Source: Phocaeicola plebeius (GTDB lineage: Bacteria > Bacteroidota > Bacteroidia > Bacteroidales > Bacteroidaceae). From it: a stretch of 43,066 nt of DNA. Shown piece after piece: positions 29,365-38,221 of this stretch. The stretch covers positions 1 to 43,066 of the forward strand of contig NZ_QSQT01000028.1 of assembly GCF_003437535.1 (NCBI RefSeq), written 5' to 3'. The position numbers and the translations under genes are program-made. A model generated the notes under the pieces. That model had not been told where the DNA came from. It saw only the letters and a program-made list of their open reading frames with translations, and searched no databases. Within the stretch, counting starts at the first letter, position 1. The number at the start of each line of letters is the position of its first letter.

Positions 29365-30339
29365 TTATTCACTCACCCACGCGGGGTTATGAGGGTGTGT
29401 CACCCTCGGATTGTAATACATCTCCGTAGAGTCGGGGATACGAATCTGGTATTCTTTTCCGCCATGGTTGGGAAGAGAACTTCCTCTAAGCCAGGGATTC
29501 ATGCTCTTGAGCAAACTGTAGTTGATGCCCTGGCCTTTGGAAAAGCGTGCCAGGTCGTCAATATCTTCTGTCACTTTTATGGTACGATAAGGAATAGGAG
29601 GATACAGGTCGCTGGCTCTCAGGTGAAAACCGAAACGGGTAGGGTCGGTAAGCAGAAGCTTGGCTGCCAGTATCCGGTATACATAGCGGGAAGTTTCTTC
29701 CACTAAATACAGGTCTAGTGCATTATCTGTATATTGTTTTTCCTGCTGCTGGCTGATTCTTCCTTGTCCGGCATTGTAGGAGGCAGCTACGGTTTCCCAA
29801 TTACCGAATTTACGGTAAGCTTGTTTCAGGTACTTGCAGGCGGCTACGGTAGATTTCTCCACATGATAACGTTCGTCCACATGATGATTGACCTCCAGAC
29901 CGAACTCACGGGCGGTGCCGCTCATGAACTGCCACAATCCGGCGGCTCCGGCTCCCGACCGTGCCAGCGGGTTCACATTGCTTTCGATGACCATCAGGTA
30001 CTTGAAGTCATCGGGTACACCTTGTTCCTTTAAGATTGATTCAATGATGGGGAAATAGCGGTTGGCTCTTTTGATGATTTGCAGGGAAGTGCTGTGCATG
30101 TAAGTAAATGCCATCAGTTCCCTATCCACTCGTTCGCGCCGGTCATAGCGCGTCAGGTCTATTTCCGTGCCGCAAAAATTGATACTTTTAGGGACTTCGA
30201 TACAGCTGTAAGCAGGAGATGAGTTTGTTTCGGTCTGCGCGGTGCAGGAAGTGGAAAATCCGGGTAACAAAAAACCGGTTACGAATAAAGTAACTGTAAG
30301 CGATAAAGTATATAAGCGTTTTGTCAATTTCATATTCAA
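29365..30339 (-). CDS. MltD-type lytic transglycosylase
   Basis: It cleaves peptidoglycan between MurNAc and GlcNAc, leaving 1,6-anhydro ends. The 324-residue protein has an N-terminal hydrophobic signal (about 8-30). The SLT domain has catalytic Glu119 in LMVIESNVNPLARSGAGAAG, followed by GLWQFM and ASYNAGQGRI. The C-terminal 80 or so residues (IKVTEDIDDLARFSKGQGIN) look like a divergent LysM-related region. Cys32 follows STS, so a lipoprotein form is possible. It is followed 39 nt later by the GH2 gene; a functional link is not obvious. Confidence 0.92.
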   Translation of the reverse strand: MNMKLTKRLYTLSLTVTLFVTGFLLPGFSTSCTAQTETNSSPAYSCIEVPKSINFCGTEIDLTRYDRRERVDRELMAFTYMHSTSLQIIKRANRYFPIIESILKEQGVPDDFKYLMVIESNVNPLARSGAGAAGLWQFMSGTAREFGLEVNHHVDERYHVEKSTVAACKYLKQAYRKFGNWETVAASYNAGQGRISQQQEKQYTDNALDLYLVEETSRYVYRILAAKLLLTDPTRFGFHLRASDLYPPIPYRTIKVTEDIDDLARFSKGQGINYSLLKSMNPWLRGSSLPNHGGKEYQIRIPDSTEMYYNPRVTHPHNPAWVSE

Positions 30340-30377
30340 GGTCTTCTTGTAACTATCGATTTCTTGTGAATCTGTGG

Positions 30378-30385
30378 CAAAAATA
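30378..30385 (-). promoter_or_regulatory. Candidate -7 element for the lytic transglycosylase
   Basis: TATTTTTG on the minus strand matches TAnnTTTG, 38 nt upstream of the start. No convincing -33 element is seen. The 30340-30626 gap holds no gene I can support. Confidence 0.35.
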
Positions 30386-30626
30386 AAGACTTATTCATAT
30401 AAGCCAGAGGCATAAATTAGGCAAAAGTCAAGTAAAAATCGTTCAAAATAAGTCTGAACTTACTTGATTCCCCGTTTGGTTATGTACATGCCTTTTCTGT
30501 TTTGAGCCTTTAGGACACAAAAAATCAACAGCTCTTTGTTTAAAAATCGCTCTAAAATACGAAATAAACTTTGGGAAAACGCTACCTTTTTAATTTATTT
30601 CACAAAATGATATTCCTCATAAAAGA

Positions 30627-31094
30627 TTATTCTTCCATGTGGAAACTTTTCAGGATTGTTTCTGGCGTTTTGTCATTTTCCTGACGGTATACAATGGAAA
30701 CATAGAAGCCGCAGCTTCCGTCTTTTGCTAGCAGGTAACTGTAAACGCATTTTTCTTCTTCACAGTTTCCTTTGAGCTGCACACCATGGAACTGGGGCAG
30801 CTCAAAAGATTGTACGCTGCTTTGCGATGTCACTTCATCGTCTGTGGCAATAGCCTTTAATTCCTGTCCTAATTCTTCTTTTTTCAGCCCTTCTCCCTCT
30901 AAAAGCTGGATGGTGAGGTAATAGGTATCGTTCCCGGCAATGTATCCTTCGGAAGAATCATCTTCTACTACTAAGTCGGCTGGAGCCTGGAAAGAAACTC
31001 CATACGAACTCCATGTGGTTGTTTTCAGGTTTTGTGCAAACGCGGGAATGACTACTGAAAAAAATGCAATCAGGGTTAAGAATAAATGTTTCAT
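30627..31094 (-). CDS. Small secreted protein of unknown function
   Basis: I do not recognise a family. The 155-residue product has a signal peptide (1-20, ending in AFA) and a soluble acidic domain with mixed beta-strand character. It has three cysteines in its second half (in NCEEEKC and GSCGF) that could form a disulfide. The opening SYGVSFQAPADLVVEDD looks like the start of PsbP/MOG1-like or DUF1795-like domains, but this is only an impression. It overlaps the DUF2007 gene by 4 nt, so the two are translationally coupled. Confidence 0.75.
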   Translation of the reverse strand: MKHLFLTLIAFFSVVIPAFAQNLKTTTWSSYGVSFQAPADLVVEDDSSEGYIAGNDTYYLTIQLLEGEGLKKEELGQELKAIATDDEVTSQSSVQSFELPQFHGVQLKGNCEEEKCVYSYLLAKDGSCGFYVSIVYRQENDKTPETILKSFHMEE

Positions 31095-31324
31095 ACTTTT
31101 CGTTCGGCTACTACTTTTCGTGCATATACTTCTTCTTCCTTATTAACCAGCACGCATACGGAACCTCCTCCATAGGAAGAAGTTACGGCAGACAATGGCG
31201 TTTCATCTTTTAGCATGGCATCCACACCGGCAGACTTTAATAAGCCCTTTATCAACTCAGCTTCCCAGAGATCTCCTCTGAAAACTTCAATCAATGAATC
31301 GTAATTTTTCGCTTCCATAGTCAC
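31091..31324 (-). CDS. DUF2007 domain protein
   Basis: This 77-residue cytoplasmic protein fits the DUF2007 family (putative signal-transducing, PII-like fold): LIEVFRGDLWEAELIKGLL, then LKDETPLSAVTSSYGGGSV and VCVLVNKEEEVYARKVV. Two Met codons (positions 1 and 3) could serve as start. Its stop overlaps the start of the secreted protein gene by 4 nt. The function of the family is not established. Confidence 0.85.
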   Translation of the reverse strand: MTMEAKNYDSLIEVFRGDLWEAELIKGLLKSAGVDAMLKDETPLSAVTSSYGGGSVCVLVNKEEEVYARKVVAERKV

Positions 31325-31374
31325 ATGTTTTAAGGGTTAATAAATCAGAAGTTTTCTCTCTCTCTTATTTATTT

Positions 31375-31382
31375 CAAAGATA
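31375..31382 (-). promoter_or_regulatory. Candidate -7 element for the DUF2007 pair
   Basis: TATCTTTG on the minus strand matches TAnnTTTG, 50 nt upstream of the DUF2007 start. No clear -33 element is seen. Confidence 0.35.
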
Positions 31383-31457
31383 AGAAACTTTCGGGAATAA
31401 ATATTCAGTTTGGGAATATATTTCTTATGAAATGGCAGATTATTTTGACGTTTGTGC

Positions 31458-31487
31458 TTTGAAACTTTGTTTGAAATTGTATTTTTG
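31458..31487 (+). promoter_or_regulatory. Candidate promoter of proA
   Basis: TTTG (31458-31461) and TATTTTTG (31480-31487) are separated by 18 nt, fitting the Bacteroides -33/-7 pattern, with the ATG 29 nt further on. Confidence 0.5.
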
Positions 31488-31516
31488 CGATAATTTGCAA
31501 TCTGAATAAAACAATT

Positions 31517-32767
31517 ATGAATCTGAATGAAACTTTTAAGGCGGTTCGAGCAGCATCTCGTAAGTTGGCGATGATGGATGCACAGACCATTAATACAGTG
31601 TTATGTGCCGTAGCCGACAAGATAGAAGAAAAAACGGATGTGCTGCTGAAAGCCAATCAGGAAGACTTGCTGCGAATGGAAACGTCCAATCCGAAATACG
31701 ACCGCTTGAAGCTGACGCAGGAACGTTTGGAAGGAATAGCAGCCGATATGCGTCAGGTGGCTTCTTTGCCTTCACCGTTAGGAATAGTGAGAGAAGCTTA
31801 TACGGTACCCAGCGGACTTCGTTTACAGAAGGTGAGCGTGCCGTTTGGGGTGGTAGGAGTAATCTATGAGGCACGTCCGAATGTCAGTTTTGATGTGTTT
31901 TCCTTGTGCCTGAAGAGTGGAAATGCGTCTATTCTGAAGGGTGGAAGTGATGCCGATGCCTCCAACCGTGCCATTGTGCAGCTGATTCATGAGGTATTGG
32001 AGGAGTTTGGTATCGATTCGCACGTCGTGGAATTGTTGCCTTCTACTCGCGAGGCGACAGAAGCGCTTCTGCATGCAGAAGGTTGGGTGGATTTAATTAT
32101 TCCTCGTGGCAGCAGTAACCTGATTCAGTATGTACGTCATGAAGCGACTGTACCGGTTATTGAGACGGGAGCCGGAATCTGTCATACGTATTTCGACAAG
32201 GCGGGTGATTTAACCAAAGGAACTGCCATTGTCAATAATGCCAAGACGCGCAGGGTGAGTGTCTGCAATGCTATGGACTGTCTGCTGTTGCATCGGGCAC
32301 GTTTGGCAGATTTGCCGGCATTGTGTGCTCCTTTGGCGGAAAGCCGGGTAATTCTATATGCAGATGAACCGGCTTATCAGGCTTTGGAAGGAAACTATCC
32401 GGCAGAATTGTTGCAGCCTGCTACTTTGGAAAGTTATGGCACCGAGTTCTTAGACTATAAGATGGCCATCAAAACGGTGAATGATGTAGTAGAAGCTGTA
32501 ACGCATATTTATACATACGGTTCCGGGCATAGTGAGTGTATCGTGACAGAGGATAAAGAGGCGGCTGCTTTCTTTACCCGGGCAGTGGATGCCGCCTGTG
32601 TCTATGTCAATGCGCCGACTTCGTTTACCGATGGGGCTCAGTTTGGTTTGGGAGCAGAAATTGGTATCAGTACCCAGAAACTGCATGCTCGTGGTCCGAT
32701 GGGATTAAGGGAGATGACTACCTACAAGTGGATTGTGGAAGGTGACGGACAGGTACGAAAAAAATGA
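31517..32767 (+). CDS. proA: Glutamate-5-semialdehyde dehydrogenase (gamma-glutamyl phosphate reductase)
   Basis: ProA reduces gamma-glutamyl phosphate to glutamate-5-semialdehyde with NADPH, the second step of proline synthesis. The 416-residue protein has the aldehyde-dehydrogenase fold with [15 protein letters not shown] at 110-124, [14 protein letters not shown], and the catalytic Cys250 in [12 protein letters not shown]-terminal [19 protein letters not shown] segment completes the family pattern. No proB is present in the window. It precedes the succinylornithine carbamoyltransferase gene by 72 nt, so the proline and arginine branches from glutamate lie side by side. Confidence 0.97.
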   Translation: MNLNETFKAVRAASRKLAMMDAQTINTVLCAVADKIEEKTDVLLKANQEDLLRMETSNPKYDRLKLTQERLEGIAADMRQVASLPSPLGIVREAYTVPSGLRLQKVSVPFGVVGVIYEARPNVSFDVFSLCLKSGNASILKGGSDADASNRAIVQLIHEVLEEFGIDSHVVELLPSTREATEALLHAEGWVDLIIPRGSSNLIQYVRHEATVPVIETGAGICHTYFDKAGDLTKGTAIVNNAKTRRVSVCNAMDCLLLHRARLADLPALCAPLAESRVILYADEPAYQALEGNYPAELLQPATLESYGTEFLDYKMAIKTVNDVVEAVTHIYTYGSGHSECIVTEDKEAAAFFTRAVDAACVYVNAPTSFTDGAQFGLGAEIGISTQKLHARGPMGLREMTTYKWIVEGDGQVRKK

Positions 32768-32798
32768 ATAAAATAAGTGGTGTATTGTATTTTTATAG

Positions 32799-32806
32799 TA
32801 TATTTG
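32799..32806 (+). promoter_or_regulatory. Candidate -7 element for the carbamoyltransferase gene
   Basis: TATATTTG matches TAnnTTTG, 33 nt before the ATG at 32840. There is no good -33 element, so read-through from proA is also possible. Confidence 0.35.
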
Positions 32807-32839
32807 CGAGGAAAAATAAATTAATATACAATTTTGCGT

Positions 32840-33802
32840 ATGAAAACTTATACCAATGTATTCGATTTGGGCGATTTGAAGACTGCCCTGGCAGAAGCGT
32901 TTGAAATCAAGAACGACCGTTATAAATATGAAGCGTTGGGCAGGCATAAGACTTGTCTGCTTATTTTCTTTAATAATAGTTTACGTACACGCCTGAGCAC
33001 GCAGAAGGCTGCCCGTAATTTGGGTATGGATGTCATTGTGCTGGATGTGAATCAGGGTGCCTGGAAGCTGGAAACTGAGCGTGGCGTGATTATGGATGGT
33101 GACAAGAGTGAGCATCTGCTGGAGGCTATTCCGGTAATGGCTTCTTATTGTGATGTGATTGGTGTACGTTCTTTCGCGCGATTTGAAAGTCGGGAAGATG
33201 ATTATACGGAAAAGATTCTGAATCAGTTTATTCAGTATTCCGGTAAACCGGTTTTCTCTATGGAGGCGGCTACGGGACATCCTTTGCAGGCATTTGCTGA
33301 CTTGATTACGATTGAAGAGTACAAGCGCACCGAACGTCCGAAAGTGGTTTTGACATGGGCACCTCATCCACGTGCGCTTCCGCAGGCTGTACCCAACTCT
33401 TTTGCCGATTTCATGAATGAGGCAGATGTGGACTTTGTGATTACTCATCCGCAGGGCTATGAACTTGATCCGAAATTCGTGCGTGGAGCAAAGGTGGAGT
33501 ACGATCAGAAGAAAGCTTTTGAAGGTGCGGACTTTATTTATGCGAAGAACTGGGCTTGCCCGGGTGTGACTTGTCCGGAAGATTACGGAAAGATTCTGAG
33601 CAAGGATATGAGTTGGACGGTAGATACCGAACACATGTCGTGGACTAACAATGCGTTCTTTATGCATTGCCTGCCGGTACGTCGTAACATGATTGTAACG
33701 GACGATGTGATTGAAGCACCAACTTCACTGGTAATTCCGGAAGCAGCCAACCGTGAAATTTCTGCTACGGTGGTATTGAAACGTATGCTGCAAAATTTGT
33801 AA
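32840..33802 (+). CDS. argF': N-succinylornithine carbamoyltransferase (ArgF-prime type)
   Basis: It transfers a carbamoyl group from carbamoyl phosphate to N-succinyl-L-ornithine in the succinylated arginine pathway of Bacteroidetes. The start is MKTYTNVFDL at 32840; a TTG two codons earlier is less likely. The phosphate-binding motif is SLRTR at 47-51, in FFNNSLRTRLSTQKAARNLG, not the STRTR of ordinary ornithine transcarbamylase. EAATGHPLQAFADL and HCLPVRRN follow. The 320-residue length fits. N-acetylornithine carbamoyltransferase of Xanthomonas is the close alternative; the overall sequence looks like the Bacteroides enzyme. Confidence 0.9.
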   Translation: MKTYTNVFDLGDLKTALAEAFEIKNDRYKYEALGRHKTCLLIFFNNSLRTRLSTQKAARNLGMDVIVLDVNQGAWKLETERGVIMDGDKSEHLLEAIPVMASYCDVIGVRSFARFESREDDYTEKILNQFIQYSGKPVFSMEAATGHPLQAFADLITIEEYKRTERPKVVLTWAPHPRALPQAVPNSFADFMNEADVDFVITHPQGYELDPKFVRGAKVEYDQKKAFEGADFIYAKNWACPGVTCPEDYGKILSKDMSWTVDTEHMSWTNNAFFMHCLPVRRNMIVTDDVIEAPTSLVIPEAANREISATVVLKRMLQNL

Positions 33803-33820
33803 TCAGATAGAGTTTATAAA

Positions 33821-33864
33821 AATGCCGTGATATAGAGAGCAGGACTCTTTTATATCACGGCATT
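33821..33864. terminator. Bidirectional terminator after the carbamoyltransferase gene
   Basis: A perfect 14-bp stem (33821-33834 with 33851-33864) lies between convergent genes: the carbamoyltransferase (+) and the rhodanese (-). Confidence 0.8.
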
Positions 33865-33883
33865 CTTGTTGTAAATAAGGAGG

Positions 33884-34282
33884 TTATTGTTCGATTTCTT
33901 TACCCAACTCTTTCCAGTTGTCGAAACCTTTGTCCAGGTTGTACACCTTGAATCCTTTTTTGACTAGTATCTTTGCGGCATTCCGGCTTCGGCGACCGCT
34001 TTTGCAATATACAGCAATGGTTTGTTCCGGGTTCAGCAACTCATCGGCATTGGCTGAGAAACTTTCATCCAGTACGTTGATGTTGAGGCTTCCGGGAATA
34101 TGTCCTTCGCTGTATTCCGCTACGGTTCTTACGTCCACAATCTGTATCTGTTCATTTCCGATAAAACCTTCGAATTCATCAGCAGATACGTTCTTGAAGT
34201 CGTCGTTTGATTTCCCTTTGCATGCCACCATGGCTACGGCAAACATGCATATAAAGAACATGAAGTAAATAGTCTTGATCAT
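33884..34282 (-). CDS. Rhodanese-like lipoprotein
   Basis: The 132-residue protein has a lipoprotein signal ending VAMVAC (Cys21) and one rhodanese domain (about 30-128), with the active-site Cys93 in the loop CKSGRRS. VDVRTVAEYSEGHIPGSLNI is the usual CH2A region. It probably handles sulfur transfer or thiol chemistry in the periplasm. I start it at MIKTIYF (34282), which gives a clean lipoprotein signal; the frame is open nine codons further upstream. It is last in a run with the NigD-like gene 10 nt upstream. Confidence 0.92.
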   Translation of the reverse strand: MIKTIYFMFFICMFAVAMVACKGKSNDDFKNVSADEFEGFIGNEQIQIVDVRTVAEYSEGHIPGSLNINVLDESFSANADELLNPEQTIAVYCKSGRRSRNAAKILVKKGFKVYNLDKGFDNWKELGKEIEQ

Positions 34283-34292
34283 AAATGTAGTT

Positions 34293-34958
34293 TTAGTAAG
34301 TAAATTCATAGCTTACAAAGCCTTTTTCGTAGGTGTTGATGCGGAGCATGACCTTGTCCCCCTGAGTCAGTTGTCCTTCGTAGGCCCACAGAGGGATGGA
34401 GAGGTAGCTTTTGCGGGTGAATGCCTCATAATCTCCGTTCTGGTTGTGGTAGAGTGTCAGATGGAGTGTCCGGCTTCCGTCACCGTTATTTGAGATACCT
34501 TCGTCAATGAAGTGAAAAATGTGGCTTTTCTCTTTAGCCATAGGCAACAGAATCAGGTTGATATAGTTCCCAGATTTCCATACACTCTGAATATCCAATG
34601 GGTCAGTCTTGGCGGTCGCTTCTGGTAGTTTGTCCACTGTGACCGGTTTCACGGCAATAATAAGCTGACAAGAATAGAGCAGGGCAGTCGCTTGTCCCTC
34701 ATCTGCCGATTCTTTCGGTTCATAGATGGATACACTTCTGTAGATAGAGTCTGGAGTCAGACCATCCAGTCCTTCCCGGTTGAGAATTTGCAGGCTCTCT
34801 CCTTTGTCTGTAATCAGTTTCTGTAGTGTACCGCTTTCATCTGTGGCCGCATCAATAAAAGTGGTGATTACATTGGGATAGACATATTCATCTTCTTTGC
34901 ATGCCCCTAAAAGGAGTATGCAAAGAAGACTGTATAAGATGACGCCGAATTTCTTCAT
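34293..34958 (-). CDS. NigD-like lipoprotein
   Basis: The 221-residue protein has a lipoprotein signal ending LLLGAC (Cys20), then KEDEYVYPNVIT. Two beta-rich parts follow, which I assign to the NigD N- and C-terminal domains (about 30-115 and 118-220, with IQSVWKSGNYINLILLPM). The family is named from the nigericin-like bacteriocin locus of Bacteroides, but most members have no known role. It overlaps the acyltransferase stop region by 4 nt, so the two are translationally coupled. The family call rests on general pattern and is moderate. Confidence 0.7.
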   Translation of the reverse strand: MKKFGVILYSLLCILLLGACKEDEYVYPNVITTFIDAATDESGTLQKLITDKGESLQILNREGLDGLTPDSIYRSVSIYEPKESADEGQATALLYSCQLIIAVKPVTVDKLPEATAKTDPLDIQSVWKSGNYINLILLPMAKEKSHIFHFIDEGISNNGDGSRTLHLTLYHNQNGDYEAFTRKSYLSIPLWAYEGQLTQGDKVMLRINTYEKGFVSYEFTY

Positions 34959-36109
34959 TGTGCGATGGCCTTCAAGTGATTGATAGCCGGATTGGCGTAC
35001 ATGGTCAGGATTCGCTGGCGCAGGAAGTCTTCGTCCTTGTTCGGAAGCTGAATCAAGTCCAGCTTCTTTTGCAGGTAAGCTTCAAAGCGCTTCTTTTCTT
35101 CCGGAGTATACTTCCCGGCAAATGTTTCTGTGCCATTCAGCAGGTCGCAAGCTACATAATTGCCCGGATAAAGTCGGTAGTTACGGTGGATATGCTTGTC
35201 AATCAGTGTAGATACCTGAGTGAAAACTTCCGTCTTAGGCAATCCTCTTAGCGCTTCCAGTTCTTCGTTTATGCAAGGTCCTGTCTGGAAGTGTACTCGT
35301 CCCTTGTAACCGAAGATACCTGTTTGCATATTGGTCAGGTCGTCTGCCTGGCTCTTCTTGAATGTTTCCGAGTCTCTCTTCTGCTGCATTTCCTTGGCTT
35401 TCAGGAAATCACACGGGTCGTATTCGTACGACAAGGCAACCGGTACGATGTGCAGTTCCTTCAGACGGTCGATGATGTCACCTTCTCCTCCCATAGCCAG
35501 CATTTTCAACACGCTGTCCTGTGTACGGTCGTTGGAGTCTTTCGCACGGCCTTCACGTTGTGCAATCCACACATTCTCTTGCTTTTGTGTTACGGCAAAG
35601 TGAATGTACCGTGACATGCGTGCAGATGATTCCAGCATTTGTCGCATGCTCAGAGCACGCTGTACGATGAACGACTTGTTCACTCGCACCAGTTTCTTTA
35701 TCCACGGATAAATAAGCAGGTTATCTCCGATGGCGATTTCTACGGTGGTAGGGAAACCGTTGTCCAGCAAGCCTACTGAAAGAAATCCCGGGTCGAGCAC
35801 AATGTCCCGATGATTGGAAATAAACGTATAGCTTTGGTTCTTGTCAGGAAGCGAAGAAGCATTCATGTCGAAACCGTCACTGTGCTGTTGCATGATGTCG
35901 TGCAGCAGCTTGTGGAAAAACGTTTTCTGTACGTCCAGGTTGGTCTTGCAGTGGCGCAATTGTGCGGCAATCATTTCCAAAGGGACATTCGGCATCACCG
36001 ATTGGATGACAGCCTGAAAGTCTTTGTCAGAAAGTAATTCCTCGAATATCTGTGGAAGTTCTTCGGGGGTATACGGACGAATATCGTCGAATTCTGCAGG
36101 TATGTTCAT
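34955..36109 (-). CDS. Glycerolipid-type acyltransferase (PlsC-related)
   Basis: The 384-residue protein looks like a phospholipid acyltransferase. The active-site region is FISNHRDIVLDPGF with His100 and Asp106; the spacing is HX5D, whereas canonical family members have HX4D. A second family-like motif, AQREGRAKDSNDRTQD, lies at about 192-207. No transmembrane segment is evident, so it may associate with the membrane peripherally. The acyl acceptor is unknown: lysophosphatidate, or an envelope lipid such as an ornithine or glycine lipid, are possible. It follows ddl by 36 nt and overlaps the NigD-like gene. Confidence 0.82.
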   Translation of the reverse strand: MNIPAEFDDIRPYTPEELPQIFEELLSDKDFQAVIQSVMPNVPLEMIAAQLRHCKTNLDVQKTFFHKLLHDIMQQHSDGFDMNASSLPDKNQSYTFISNHRDIVLDPGFLSVGLLDNGFPTTVEIAIGDNLLIYPWIKKLVRVNKSFIVQRALSMRQMLESSARMSRYIHFAVTQKQENVWIAQREGRAKDSNDRTQDSVLKMLAMGGEGDIIDRLKELHIVPVALSYEYDPCDFLKAKEMQQKRDSETFKKSQADDLTNMQTGIFGYKGRVHFQTGPCINEELEALRGLPKTEVFTQVSTLIDKHIHRNYRLYPGNYVACDLLNGTETFAGKYTPEEKKRFEAYLQKKLDLIQLPNKDEDFLRQRILTMYANPAINHLKAIAQ

Positions 36110-36145
36110 GATGTTGAGTGACTTGTTCTTTCCAAAGATACAAAA

Positions 36146-37123
36146 TTAATTGAAATGGTCTTCAATAATGTCGGTCATAACGTCCTTAATATCCAGACCG
36201 GCAGCCCGTACCTGTTGCGGAATGAAACTGGTGGCCGTCATTCCCGGAGTGGTATTGATTTCGAGCATATTGATTTTTTCACCTTCTGTGATGATGTAAT
36301 CCACGCGCACGATACCTTTGCATCGCAGTATGTCGTAGATGGCAGATGTCAGTTGCTGTACGCGGCTGGTCAATTCCGGACTGAGACGAGCCGGTGTGAT
36401 TTCTGTTACTTCGCCTTTGTATTTGGCGTTGTAATCGAAGAATTCATTCTGGCTAACTACTTCCGTGATAGGGAATACCACTTCATTTTTCTTGGTCTTG
36501 TAGCATCCGTTGGCCAGTTCGATACCGTCCATGAAAGCTTCAATCATCACATCATCCGACTCTTTGAAAGCTGCTTCCAAAGCCGGCTGAATCTGTTCCT
36601 TTGTTTTCACCTTTGTTACACCGAAGCTGGAACCGCTGGCATTAGGTTTGATGAAGCAAGGCAAGCCGATTTTTGCGATGACATCTTCGTCGCTGATACC
36701 GTGACGTTTGTTTACCAGCATGGATTCAGCTACCCGTACTCCGAATCCCTTCAGGTACTGGTTTAAAGTGAATTTGCTGAAAGTCAGTGCAGAAACCAGC
36801 ACGTCGCAGGTAGAGTAGGGAATGCCTAACAGTTCAAAATATCCCTGCAGGATACCGTTTTCTCCCGGAGTTCCGTGGATGGTGATATAAGCAAAGTCGG
36901 GTATGATTTTCTGTCCATGATCCATGAAACTGAAGTCATTCTTATCCACTTGTGCACGGCTGCCGTCGGAAAGAATCGCTTCCCAGCGTGCTTTAGTCAG
37001 TTCCACGATATAGAGGGTATATTTGTCCTGATCGATAAAAGAGTAGATACCCTCTGCACTTTTCATGGAGACTCCATGTTCAGATGAGTCTCCTCCTGCT
37101 ACAATCGCAATTGTACGTTTCAT
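36146..37123 (-). CDS. ddl: D-alanine--D-alanine ligase
   Basis: Ddl joins two D-alanines with ATP for peptidoglycan precursor synthesis in the cytoplasm. The 325-residue ATP-grasp protein starts with AIVAGGDSSEHGVSMKSA and shows ITIHGTPGENG, the loop ASGSSFGVTKVK, and the metal-binding end LEINTTPGMTATS. Length and motifs are normal. It sits 5 nt after the RluD-type gene in an envelope-related run. Confidence 0.97.
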   Translation of the reverse strand: MKRTIAIVAGGDSSEHGVSMKSAEGIYSFIDQDKYTLYIVELTKARWEAILSDGSRAQVDKNDFSFMDHGQKIIPDFAYITIHGTPGENGILQGYFELLGIPYSTCDVLVSALTFSKFTLNQYLKGFGVRVAESMLVNKRHGISDEDVIAKIGLPCFIKPNASGSSFGVTKVKTKEQIQPALEAAFKESDDVMIEAFMDGIELANGCYKTKKNEVVFPITEVVSQNEFFDYNAKYKGEVTEITPARLSPELTSRVQQLTSAIYDILRCKGIVRVDYIITEGEKINMLEINTTPGMTATSFIPQQVRAAGLDIKDVMTDIIEDHFN

Positions 37124-37128
37124 AGTTG

Positions 37129-38199
37129 TTATTCTCTGTTACTGATATACGTTCTCCATCGTTCCAGCAGGCAGGTCATATCCTCGGGCAGTTCGGAAGT
37201 GAAGAACATTTCCTCTCCTGTGCGAGGGTGTACAAAGCCCAGTGTCTTGGCATGCAATGCCTGACGGGGACAGATTTCGAAACAGTTGTTTACAAATTGT
37301 TTGTATTTGCTGAAATGAGTTCCTTTTAAGATTTCGTGACCACCGTAACGTTCATCATTAAACAAGGTATGCCCGATGTGTTTCATGTGTACACGAATCT
37401 GATGGGTACGCCCGGTTTCGAGTACGCACTTTACCAGTGTGACATACCCCAATCGTTCCAATACCTGATAATGTGTCACGGCGTGTTTACCTTGTTCCGG
37501 GTCGGACATGACAGCCATCTGCATCCGGTCGCGCGGATTACGTCCGATGTTGCCGGTGATGGTTCCTTCATCTTGTTCTACAATCCCCCAGACCAGCGCA
37601 TTGTATTCACGCTTGGTTGTTTTGTTGTAAAACTGAAGTCCCAGACTGGTTTTTGCATCGGGGGTTTTAGCTACCACCAATAGTCCTGAGGTATCCTTGT
37701 CAATGCGGTGCACCAGTCCCACTTGCGGGTCATTCGGGTTATAGGTCGGTACGTCGCGCAGATGCCATGCGATGGCGTTGACCAGGGTACCGTGGTAATT
37801 TCCACATCCCGGGTGTACTACCAACCCCGCAGGCTTGTTGATGACCATCAGGTCATCGTCTTCATATACAATGTTCAGTGGAATATCTTCCGGAATAATG
37901 TCATTCTCATAGCGCGGGCGGTCCATCATAACGGTCAGCACGTCCAGCGGCTTGACCTTGTAGCTGCTTTTCACCGGTTTCCCATTGGCCATGACAAAGC
38001 CGTTGTCGGCTGCCATCTGAATCCGATTGCGCGACGCGTTGACAATTCGCTCAAATAAATACTTGTCGATGCGGACAGGAGCCTGTCCTTTATCTACTAC
38101 CGTACGGAAATGCTCATACAATTCAGGCTCACCCTGAATCGGCTCGATATCGTCTGGCGCCTCTCCGTCCAGTTCGTAATCAATCAAATCTTCTGCCAT
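37129..38199 (-). CDS. rluD: RluA-family 23S rRNA pseudouridine synthase (RluD-type)
   Basis: It converts specific uridines of rRNA to pseudouridine. The 356-residue protein has an S4 RNA-binding domain at about 40-100 (RIDKYLFERIVNASRNRIQ) and a catalytic domain with VHRIDKDTSG, whose RID aspartate (Asp167 from this start) is the nucleophile. I start it at MAEDLIDYEL (38199), 22 nt after the PASTA stop; a start 13 codons upstream would overlap that gene by 17 nt and is less likely. An acidic 30-residue N-terminal tail precedes S4. Target positions are inferred from E. coli RluD. Confidence 0.94.
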   Translation of the reverse strand: MAEDLIDYELDGEAPDDIEPIQGEPELYEHFRTVVDKGQAPVRIDKYLFERIVNASRNRIQMAADNGFVMANGKPVKSSYKVKPLDVLTVMMDRPRYENDIIPEDIPLNIVYEDDDLMVINKPAGLVVHPGCGNYHGTLVNAIAWHLRDVPTYNPNDPQVGLVHRIDKDTSGLLVVAKTPDAKTSLGLQFYNKTTKREYNALVWGIVEQDEGTITGNIGRNPRDRMQMAVMSDPEQGKHAVTHYQVLERLGYVTLVKCVLETGRTHQIRVHMKHIGHTLFNDERYGGHEILKGTHFSKYKQFVNNCFEICPRQALHAKTLGFVHPRTGEEMFFTSELPEDMTCLLERWRTYISNRE

Positions 38200-38221
38200 C
38201 TTTTTCTTTAGGGGGTTAGAT

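Noticed and set aside
32981..33667. Antisense open frame of 228 codons inside the carbamoyltransferase gene
   Set aside because: It lacks any family pattern and is explained by codon bias of the sense gene.
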